Positions 51,514 through 58,431 of a stretch of 64,000 nt of DNA are shown here, piece after piece. Position 1 is the stretch's first letter. Each line of letters opens with the position of its first letter. Source of the stretch: Modestobacter caceresii (lineage in GTDB: Bacteria; Actinomycetota; Actinomycetes; Mycobacteriales; Geodermatophilaceae). The notes below the pieces were generated by a model. It saw only the letters and a list, made by a program, of their open reading frames with translations, was not told where the DNA came from and did not search any database. The position numbers and the translations under genes were made by a program. Location of the stretch: assembly GCF_000761485.1 (NCBI RefSeq), contig NZ_JPMX01000075.1, positions 163,062-227,061 of the forward strand, written 5' to 3'.

Positions 51514-51521
51514 TCGCGCGC

Positions 51522-51552
51522 CGGTCCCGCCCACCCCGAGGGAGCGGGACCG
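51522..51552. terminator. Hairpin between the giant helicase and the Lys-rich gene
   Basis: CGGTCCCGC and GCGGGACCG pair across 13 bases, between the two convergent stop codons. Confidence 0.7.
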
Positions 51553-51560
51553 CGCCGCCA

Positions 51561-51737
51561 CTACTTCTGCTTGGCCTTCTTGCCCTTGGCCTTCGTCGCC
51601 TTGGACTTCGCCTTCTTCGCCTTCGCCTTGGCCTTCGCCTCGGTGGCCTTGGCCTTGGCCTTGGCCTTGGCCTTGGCCTTGAGCTTCGCGGCGAGCTTGT
51701 CGGACTTCTTGCTGGACTTCGCGACGGTCTTGGCCAT
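51561..51737 (-). CDS. 58-residue Lys/Ala-rich histone-H1-like peptide
   Basis: A short gene from ATG 51737 to TAG 51561. The product begins AKTVAKSSKKSDKLAAKLK and continues with AK repeats (AKAKAKAKAKATEAKAKAKA...), about 43% Lys, ending KGKKAKQK. This is the composition of histone H1/Hc1 tails and of the actinobacterial HU tail, so it should bind DNA or RNA non-specifically. The coding DNA is an AAGGCC-type hexamer repeat, prone to length change. AGACGAGGACG precedes the ATG. Its convergence with the giant helicase gene may be incidental. Antisense reading would give a Leu/Ala/Phe-rich product and is rejected. Confidence 0.75.
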   Translation of the reverse strand: MAKTVAKSSKKSDKLAAKLKAKAKAKAKAKATEAKAKAKAKKAKSKATKAKGKKAKQK

Positions 51738-52103
51738 GGGGACGTCCTCGTCTCTCGGCGGCTGAGGGAAGTCGAGGGCCTAGCGACGGCGACAGATGGT
51801 CCGGATCCGGTGGCCCACAGGCTCGTGCTCGGCGAGCAGCCAACCGAGCCGACGTACTTTCACCACCGCCCGGCAGGACCAGCCGTTCCACATCGACCAC
51901 GTGTTCGCGCCCTCCGCCTGGGCGGACGGGGCGGCGGTCGAGTCGGGCGACTTCGACACGTGGGTCGCCATCCGCGTCGCAGCGACCACGTCCCGGTGAC
52001 GGTCACCATCCAGCCGTGATGAGACGACGGTGGGCGGCCGCCCCATAACGACCGGACGCGGGTTTCGAGACAGGGATCCGACAGAGCGATTTGACGGGAG
52101 CGC
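51738..52103. other. 366-bp intergenic region with repeat copy B
   Basis: The gap between the Lys-rich gene promoter and the HHH-protein stop. It contains the dispersed repeat (51,936-51,996), and no frame with a ribosome site or recognisable domain. Confidence 0.55.
51936..51996 (+). repeat. Dispersed intergenic repeat, copy B
   Basis: A 61-bp relative of 39,177-39,234: the core GGGCGACTTCGACACGTGGGT is almost identical, and the hairpin is replaced by a different pairing (GTCGC-A-GCGAC) before the shared GACCACGT-CCGG end. Loop and stem change together, suggesting a conserved structure. Confidence 0.62.
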
Positions 52104-52814
52104 TTAAGCGATGCAGACGCCGCGGTCCCGGATCCGTTCGCCCACGTGCCCAGGCATCTGGACTTCGATGAGCAGTTCGGCGATGTGAAAGAAGCCGCCG
52201 CACCGCAGCTCGCGGGCCGCAACGATCTCCTCGCCCCAGCGTGCGTCGATCCCGCACACGTCAGCAACGACGTGGGCGGGAGCGCTGTTGACGTCGACAA
52301 GACCACCGTCGTCGTAGTCCCGCGGCAGGTCTGGACGACCGATGCGGAGCTCACGTGCCAGCGGCTGGTCGCTCTCGACGATCGCCCGGGCCCTGTCACG
52401 TCGGGCGCGTCCGTCGAGTGCGCGCTGCACGGCTGGGTCCTCGTGGTACGCCACCGGCTGTCCGAGGCCGAAGACTTCACGGCGGGGCCGAACGAGCAAG
52501 AAACACGCCGAGATCATGAGCGCAACAGCGGCCAGCCCGCCGACATTGCTCGCAGGCTGTCCGTCCGCAGCGCGCTCGGACGAGCTGGGCAGCACGTAGA
52601 CCAGGAGAATAGCGACAGCTGTGTACGTGCTGGCCATGATCAGCAGGTAGCGCGTGCGGAGCCGCGTCCATGCGTGCCACATGGGTATCGGCGCGAGGAT
52701 GCCTGCCGAAGCCAGGACGACGACGTAGTACCAACCGCCCGCCTTGAACCGTTCCCAGAGGGAGCGCCTCCCCGCTGGGACTGGCTGCTGTGCAGACTTC
52801 TCGTGCAGAGTCAT
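52104..52814 (-). CDS. Membrane protein with C-terminal helix-hairpin-helix domain
   Basis: A 236-residue protein with a short cytoplasmic start, membrane helices around residues 28-46, 56-75 and 91-107, a charged linker (DGRARRDRARAIVESDQ) and a ComEA-like HhH region: GGLVDVNSAPAHVVADVCGI and GGFFHIAELLIEVQMPGHV. HhH motifs of this type bind DNA or proteins without sequence specificity. It may tether DNA or a nuclease at the membrane. ATG 52814; no strong ribosome site is seen. Function unknown. Confidence 0.72.
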   Translation of the reverse strand: MTLHEKSAQQPVPAGRRSLWERFKAGGWYYVVVLASAGILAPIPMWHAWTRLRTRYLLIMASTYTAVAILLVYVLPSSSERAADGQPASNVGGLAAVALMISACFLLVRPRREVFGLGQPVAYHEDPAVQRALDGRARRDRARAIVESDQPLARELRIGRPDLPRDYDDGGLVDVNSAPAHVVADVCGIDARWGEEIVAARELRCGGFFHIAELLIEVQMPGHVGERIRDRGVCIA

Positions 52815-53035
52815 CTCATTCCCCCGTGACGCGACGAAGCGGCATCATGACACGGCGTGGTAGCGGATTGAGCCAAGCCCGTCGTCCCCATGGACCGCGG
52901 CGGCGACCACCTCAGAGACAAGGCGCAGGGAGCCTGACCCGGTGACGAACCAGCCACCCGAGCGCGGGCTGAGCATCGGGAACTCGGCGGAGCCCACGAC
53001 AATGGGCCGCCAGCCACCGCGCAGCGCGGCAAGGC

Positions 53036-53382
53036 TCCTGGGAGGAGCGGCAGCGCGCCTACGTCGTCGGTATTCGCGAGCCAGAAAGAAGTCAGACGAG
53101 GCGCTGTTTGTCACCGCCGCCGACAAGATCCACAACGCCTCTTGCGTCGCCGCCGACCTGCGCTCCTACGGACCAGCATTCTGGTCGACCTTCAACGCCT
53201 CAGAACGCAAACTGCTTTGGTCCTACGCCGCTGTGGCCGCGGCCGTCCGCGACCGATTGGGCCTCAGCAGCGTTACGGAACACTTGCGCCGCGTGGTCGA
53301 CGACTTGTTCGCCGCCGCAGCGGAAGCCGATCGCCTCGGCTTCCCTACCAGCCCGTCCGCCTGCGGCCGCACGGAGCAGTAG
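53036..53382 (+). pseudogene. Truncated, frameshifted HD-domain (RelA/SpoT-type) hydrolase fragment
   Basis: From about 53,036 one frame reads SWEERQRAYV..IRE, and from 53,088 the next frame reads KSDEALFVTAADKIHNA and SYGPAFWSTFNASERKLLWS to the stop at 53,382. Together they match the C-terminal half of small HD hydrolases (consensus W-RERK-Y-H-ASDEALLVSAADKLHNAR). The first half with the HD metal site is absent, and one base is lost at the junction. An apparent 146-residue ORF from 52,942 exists but its N-terminus is unrelated sequence. It is a dead remnant unless the peptide has been co-opted. Confidence 0.65.
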
Positions 53383-53454
53383 GAGCGACCCGCCGAAGTG
53401 ATTGGGGACGGCTTGGTGGACCGGCAGGGCGATTCCGCTGATCCGACATCGCGC

Positions 53455-53640
53455 TCAAGCGCTGTCCAGGGGACGCTCCTCATCCACTTGGGGACTCACC
53501 TCGAGCACGAATTCGTGGACGCGACGAGCAGCCGCTTCCGCACTTTTCTCCCCCGGTAGGCGTGGCGAACGGACGGGCTCGAACTTGGACAGGTCTCCGT
53601 CATCGAACTCGCGTCCGGTTGGAACGAAGGGCTCGGTCAC
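53455..53640 (-). CDS. 61-residue acidic protein coupled to the Hsp70 gene
   Basis: A short gene whose GTG start (53,640) overlaps the Hsp70 TGA as GTGA. The product reads TEPFVPTGREFDDGDLSKFE, a basic middle PVRSPRLPGEKSAEAAARRV and HEFVLEVSPQVDEERPLDSA. An extended N-terminal half and one helix are likely. There are no Cys and no membrane segment. It is the last gene of the SNF2-Hsp70 operon. The tight coupling suggests a subunit, a client or a regulator of Hsp70. No homologue recalled. Confidence 0.65.
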   Translation of the reverse strand: MTEPFVPTGREFDDGDLSKFEPVRSPRLPGEKSAEAAARRVHEFVLEVSPQVDEERPLDSA

Positions 53641-54998
53641 GCATTCCTCGATGACGCCCACTCGGAGTACGCGTACTGCGCCAAGCCCGTCACTACTGTT
53701 GTGAAGGCATCCCGGTCGACGATCCTCCCGGCCCCGAACATCGATGTCAGCGTCGCCTCGAAGGCCGGAATCCTCGACGAACCACCGGTTCGAGTCACGT
53801 AACTGACGTGCTGAGGCTCCACGCCTGCCCTCGCCAGCGTGCCCACGATGCACCCTTCCACCGCACGCAGTTCGGACTGGATGGCCTGCTCGAACTCCGA
53901 CCGCTGCACGGTGACATCGATGTTCAGATGCGGCAGTCGGCGCAGGGTGATGCGGGCCTCCCGCTGACTCGAGAGGCGAATTTTGGCGTCCTCGACGGCC
54001 TTGTGGCATGCCCACGCCTGGCCCCCGTAAAGGAGCTCCCGTAGCGCCTCGGCAACCCCCTTGGCGCCATGCGCCGAGAGATCCCGAAGAAGTGGTCCCA
54101 CCCGCTGGTCGTGCAACAGCTCCTGACAGCCGGAGAGCGAGCTGAGGCCGGCCCGAAGCCAACCCGGTACACGCAGACTCTTGTCAACGTTGACCGCCTG
54201 ACCGTCAAGCCCGAGCGCCGAGCGGACCTTGAGGTCGAACAGTCGGCTGTCGAACGACTCGCCACCGACGGCCTGCCCCCCGAGCGCCAAGACCGTGCCG
54301 CGGTTCTCCTTCTTGGCTAGAACTGCGACGTCGAAGGTTCCACCTCCGAAATCCGTGCACACGATCAAGCCGTCGCTGACTTCTTCAACGGTGACGGCAG
54401 CCTGAGGCTCCGCAACGAGGTCGACGTCGGTGAAGCCTGCCAGCACAGCGGCGTCGTACAGCCGCTGCTCGGCGAGCGCCTGGAGCCGGGCAGGCTGCTT
54501 CTCGACACCGGGAAAGCGAACAGGACGGCCGATGGCCACGCGCCGGACGTTCTCCCCAGTCGCACGATCGGCAGTCTTCTTCAAGCGCCTGAGGACAACG
54601 GCCACCAGTTCCGTCAACTCGAAGTCACGCGTCCAGCTGTTGGTTCTGTCGATGTGCTCCGACGACAGGTCCCGCTTGACCTGAGCGAGCAACCGGCTGT
54701 CCCGGCAACTGCCACCCCTGTGGTGCTGCCGGCAGTCCGTGACTGCGCCGTCGCGCGTCCGGTCCACGAAAGAACACCGCCCACACGCGGTCTGGGCAGT
54801 TGCCGTCGTGAGGTATGCGCGGACGGAGTCGTCGCCCGTCAGGCGCTGCCCGTCACGGTGCAGGTAGACCAGTGAGCGCAGTGTCGGTGCACCCGCTCGC
54901 TCCGCTGCAATAACGTCGGTGGAGCCGTCAGCAAAGGCAACAGCGATCGAGCTGTTGCTGGTTCCGAAGTCGATCCCGTAAGCGACGGCTTGCTTCAC
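53637..54998 (-). CDS. Hsp70-like ATPase with a Cys/His-rich insertion
   Basis: A 453-residue Hsp70-fold protein. The nucleotide site is complete: YGIDFGTSNSSIAVAF, CTDFGGGTFDVAVL and TRTGGSSRIPAF. It stops soon after the ATPase domain, without a canonical DnaK substrate-binding domain, like YegD-type proteins. Residues about 70-100 carry an insertion with CGRC, DCRQHH and GGSC (C72, C75, C89, H92/93, C98), a plausible zinc site. GTG 54998 overlaps the SNF2 helicase stop (GTGA) and its own stop overlaps the next GTG, so three proteins are translated in fixed order. Confidence 0.87.
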   Translation of the reverse strand: MKQAVAYGIDFGTSNSSIAVAFADGSTDVIAAERAGAPTLRSLVYLHRDGQRLTGDDSVRAYLTTATAQTACGRCSFVDRTRDGAVTDCRQHHRGGSCRDSRLLAQVKRDLSSEHIDRTNSWTRDFELTELVAVVLRRLKKTADRATGENVRRVAIGRPVRFPGVEKQPARLQALAEQRLYDAAVLAGFTDVDLVAEPQAAVTVEEVSDGLIVCTDFGGGTFDVAVLAKKENRGTVLALGGQAVGGESFDSRLFDLKVRSALGLDGQAVNVDKSLRVPGWLRAGLSSLSGCQELLHDQRVGPLLRDLSAHGAKGVAEALRELLYGGQAWACHKAVEDAKIRLSSQREARITLRRLPHLNIDVTVQRSEFEQAIQSELRAVEGCIVGTLARAGVEPQHVSYVTRTGGSSRIPAFEATLTSMFGAGRIVDRDAFTTVVTGLAQYAYSEWASSRNA

Positions 54999-57982
54999 GA
55001 GCCCACCACGACAGAGGCCCAAGCAACGGTCGAGTCCATCTGCAGCTCCCGGGCACGGATCGCCTCGCACTCGATGTGAAAGCGATCCTCCAGTTCCGCG
55101 AGACGCTCAAGATTCTTCGCTAGCTTGCCCTTCCGCGCGGGGAGCACCCGACGGTCACTGGCACTGATGTCCGGACCGCTTCTGGCCTCCAGCCACTCGC
55201 GGTCCTGCGTGACCTGGAGCTCCAACCGGTCGCGTCGGTAAGCGAAGAGGCTCTCCTCGCGATCGAGCAACTGCTGTCGTACTTCTTCGAACTCAGTGAG
55301 CCGCTCCTGGCGTTGCACGCCGAACTCTGTGTCCCAGAGACGCTGGCTTGCCGCCACAGCTGACGGCGTCCAGCTCGGCACCTCACCGTCCTCGGCCACG
55401 TCAGCCGGCCGCTTGGTCATCAGCTCGCTGAGCACCTCGAGGTCCTCGCCGACTAGGTGGCGCACGAGCGCCCCACGGTCGGTGAGGCCGCGAACACGAA
55501 CCTCGTAGACCACTTCCACCCAGGTCCCGGACGGCACGGACATCGATCGCCGGCACCCCACGGTCGCGTTCTCGAGTGAGGCACCGAAGGCAACGAGCTT
55601 GTCGACCAATGCGTGACCGAATGCGAAGAAGTCAAGATCGTCCCGACGCAGCGCTTCCGCTGTGTCGAAGACGCCCCGAAAGCTGGTTTGCTGCAGGCCG
55701 AGCTTGTTCATGGCCCGCGGCGAGAGGACGACGGAGTCGCCACCATCGTCATGCTCACTGACGAAGCCGCCGTGCTGATCAAGGACGTCGCGACAGAAGG
55801 CCACTACGTCGGCCTGCGTGGCCATCGCCGAGTGCTTCTGCAGCTCGTTCAGCTGATCGCGTCGAAAGCTAGCTCGGTCGAGGACAAAGTCGGCCAATCG
55901 CTTCTCGACGGCTTGCGCCTGCCGAACCTGCTTCTCGAGCTCCTCCGAGTAGGCGGAGAAGTCCCGGGCGACATCGGCCTCGTCGGACAGCGCCAGCCGT
56001 GCGATGTCCTTTTCGATGTTGCCCAGGATGGGATCCAAGGCACCGATCGATTCCTCAAACAGGCGGATGCGGTCATGCAGCACGTCCAACACGCGCTCTT
56101 CCAACGTCCCGCTCGCGACGAGATTGTAGATATTCACCTGTCGCTTCTGGCCGATTCTGTCGAGCCGACCAATGCGCTGCTCGACCTTCATCGGATTCCA
56201 GGGAAGATCGTAGTTGATCAAGTGACTCGCGAACTGGAGATTCCGCCCCTCACCGCCGGCCTCGGTGCTGACAAGCACCGACGCGGTCTCACGAAAACGC
56301 CGAACGGCGCGCTCCTTGTCCTCCGCGTCGAGGCCGCCGTTGAACAACACGACGTCAAACCCGTTGATGCGCAGCGCTTGCGCGAGGGCGAGCTGGGTCT
56401 CCACAAATTGCGTGAAGATCACGATTTTCGCAACGGGGTCTTCCAGCACTCGCTGGCAGACCTTCACGGCCTTGGACATCTTGCTGTCCCGCACGTCGTC
56501 CAACCGCGCCGCCAGCTCGGTCAACTGCCTGATTTCCACATCGATGTATGACGCGTCCACGAGGACCCCTGCGGCTGCGTCGCTCACGAGACCGAGTTCC
56601 TCGGGGTCATCCGCCAGCTCATCAATCAGCTTTGCTGCCGCCCTCGCTGCTGCGATGACCCTCTGGCGATCCCCCTGCAGGGCCGCGATACGACGCCTGA
56701 AGCTCTTCCGGAGCGCGTGAGAGCTACTGGTCAGCATCTTCTGGTAGGTGACCATGAGGAAGCCGACCGCGCTGTTCTTGCTCGACCGCGCGCGGTTGTA
56801 GCCCTCACGGATGTACTCGATGACGTCGGCGTAGAGCTCCTGCTCCAGGGCCGTGAGTTCGACCAGCTCCGTTCTGGCTCTCCGCCTACCCGCCAGTCCT
56901 AGCTCCGCCTTGCGGTTACGGACCATGACGTCGGCCAGTGGGTGCAGACCGACGACGCGCCCGATCACCCGCGTCAGGACGTCGTCGTCATCCAGATCGG
57001 CCGGAGACGTGCAACCAGCGCGCTGGAGTCGGCGCTTCTCGCGCCTAAAGAGGGCTTCACGCTCTGTGAGATCGAGGGTGTCCCAGGCTTCGAGCTGTTT
57101 CATCAGGTCGTTCAGCATAGGGATCTCGAGACGCTGCTTCTCGAAAGCCTTTTCGTTGCGAAAGATACCCGGTTCGACTAGCTGGATCAAGGAATACAGT
57201 TCGTACTGATCCAGCTGCACTGGGGTTGCGGTGAGCAGGAGCAGCCCGTTGACCTGCTCCTTCAGTTCATCAGCAAGCTTGTAGGCGACCGTCTCTTTCT
57301 GCCTCGTCCGGCGCACGCGGTGAGCTTCGTCGAAGATGACGAGATCCCACTCCGCATCCAAGACTTGAGCCATTCGTTTCTCATTCGCCGCGAACGGCAG
57401 CGAACAGATGACGTTGTCACGCAGCGCAAAGGGATTCACTCCCCCGCGGCCCAGGTACTTCGCCGCAGCGCCATCTATGATTTCGAAAGGCTCATTGAAT
57501 TTCGAGGTGAGTTCCGCCTGCCATTGTCGGGTCAAACTGGCAGGGCTGACGATCAAAACCCGCGAGACCTGCTCGCGGGCTCGCAGCTCTTTAAGAATGA
57601 GTCCCGCCTCGATCGTCTTCCCGAGGCCGACCTCATCGGCAAGGATCATCCTCGGACGGAGCTTGTTGGCGACGCGATGAGCCACGAAGACCTGGTGCAT
57701 TTGCGGTTCGATGCGGGCGTTGGTCAGGCTGGCAAGCGGATCATGCCGGTAGGCGTGCTGAAGATAGTGGGCTTGGATCCGCAGTACGTGACTCTCGGCG
57801 TCGCCCAGCTGGCCGTCACTTAAGAGTTCGGCGGGATTGCGCGGCGCGGGTTCCAGCTCGGAGCCGTCGAGCATGACAACGGCGCCCCCGAAGGCCACCT
57901 GCCAGTGCTCGGACGCTGCGCCGATGATGACCCCGACATCACCCGATCCTCGGCGCCGAACCGCAATGCCAATCGATAGCAC
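54995..57982 (-). CDS. SNF2/RapA-family helicase-like ATPase
   Basis: A 995-residue SWI2/SNF2 protein. An N-terminal tudor-like strand region (VRRRGSGDVGVIIG) is followed by LADEVGLGKTIEAGLILKEL (Walker A), LVIFDEAHRVRR, LLLLTATPVQ, and the second lobe VSTEAGGEGRNLQFASHLIN and QRIGRLDRIGQKRQVNIYN. A C-terminal domain of about 350 residues ends in coiled coil. It resembles DrmD-like and RapA-like translocases that remodel DNA-protein complexes. GTG 57982 is favoured by GGAG 5 bp upstream; ATG 58051 in frame is the alternative. First gene of the SNF2-Hsp70-small protein operon. Confidence 0.88.
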   Translation of the reverse strand: MLSIGIAVRRRGSGDVGVIIGAASEHWQVAFGGAVVMLDGSELEPAPRNPAELLSDGQLGDAESHVLRIQAHYLQHAYRHDPLASLTNARIEPQMHQVFVAHRVANKLRPRMILADEVGLGKTIEAGLILKELRAREQVSRVLIVSPASLTRQWQAELTSKFNEPFEIIDGAAAKYLGRGGVNPFALRDNVICSLPFAANEKRMAQVLDAEWDLVIFDEAHRVRRTRQKETVAYKLADELKEQVNGLLLLTATPVQLDQYELYSLIQLVEPGIFRNEKAFEKQRLEIPMLNDLMKQLEAWDTLDLTEREALFRREKRRLQRAGCTSPADLDDDDVLTRVIGRVVGLHPLADVMVRNRKAELGLAGRRRARTELVELTALEQELYADVIEYIREGYNRARSSKNSAVGFLMVTYQKMLTSSSHALRKSFRRRIAALQGDRQRVIAAARAAAKLIDELADDPEELGLVSDAAAGVLVDASYIDVEIRQLTELAARLDDVRDSKMSKAVKVCQRVLEDPVAKIVIFTQFVETQLALAQALRINGFDVVLFNGGLDAEDKERAVRRFRETASVLVSTEAGGEGRNLQFASHLINYDLPWNPMKVEQRIGRLDRIGQKRQVNIYNLVASGTLEERVLDVLHDRIRLFEESIGALDPILGNIEKDIARLALSDEADVARDFSAYSEELEKQVRQAQAVEKRLADFVLDRASFRRDQLNELQKHSAMATQADVVAFCRDVLDQHGGFVSEHDDGGDSVVLSPRAMNKLGLQQTSFRGVFDTAEALRRDDLDFFAFGHALVDKLVAFGASLENATVGCRRSMSVPSGTWVEVVYEVRVRGLTDRGALVRHLVGEDLEVLSELMTKRPADVAEDGEVPSWTPSAVAASQRLWDTEFGVQRQERLTEFEEVRQQLLDREESLFAYRRDRLELQVTQDREWLEARSGPDISASDRRVLPARKGKLAKNLERLAELEDRFHIECEAIRARELQMDSTVAWASVVVGS

Positions 57983-58431
57983 GAGACTCCAAACGTTACC
58001 GGGTATCGAGCGTAACTGCAGGAGGGCGTCTCGCCGGTTAGCTATGGGCACCTCTCACTCATTTGTGGCGCGTGAGGCGAGCGAGGCGGATGTGTCGACC
58101 TCGTGGAGAGGACTGCCCAGACCGACCGCTTCAGGAACCGCGCGACGGTCGCCGGCTCACCACTCAGCCGCACCGGTCGCTATCGCCCGAGAAACTGCCG
58201 GCTGAGGTGACCTCACCGTGCATCAACCGCGCCGGGAATGAGGAGTGGTCGACCCCGGAACCACTGAGTCCGGGCAGTTCAGTGCGAAGTATTCCAGCGC
58301 CGCACCCGTTGAGGACCGTCCAACAGCGGCCAGGGCATCGGCTATTCGAAGCGGTTGCTCACGGCGCGTTCGCTCGGGCGCTCGGATGGCTCGTGCGAGT
58401 CTGCGTCGGTGCCTGGTCGACAGAGAACGCA
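57983..58431. promoter_or_regulatory. Divergent control region of the SNF2 operon and the DUF3427 helicase
   Basis: A 449-bp gap between two divergent helicase genes, less GC-rich than average. GTTAC-N12-GTAAC (57,995-58,016) lies 12 bp upstream of the SNF2 start and is a candidate operator. Open frames extend into it from both sides without ribosome sites. No other gene is seen. Confidence 0.45.

Noticed and set aside
51590-51690. GGCCTT hexamer repeat as a microsatellite or CRISPR-like array
   Set aside because: The units are adjacent without spacers and encode an AK repeat in frame. It is coding repeat, not an array of spacers.
51571-51765. Plus-strand Leu/Ala/Phe-rich 64-residue hydrophobic peptide
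   Set aside because: It is the antisense of the Lys/Ala-rich gene, which has its own ribosome site and a sensible composition.
52942-53035. N-terminal half of the 146-residue plus-strand ORF as a genuine protein start
   Set aside because: This part has no similarity to HD hydrolases. The correct continuation of the homologous segment lies in a different frame, so the ORF start is fortuitous.
58063-58431. N-terminal extension of the DUF3427 helicase
   Set aside because: No homology and no ribosome site. GTG 58432 matches the family N-terminus.
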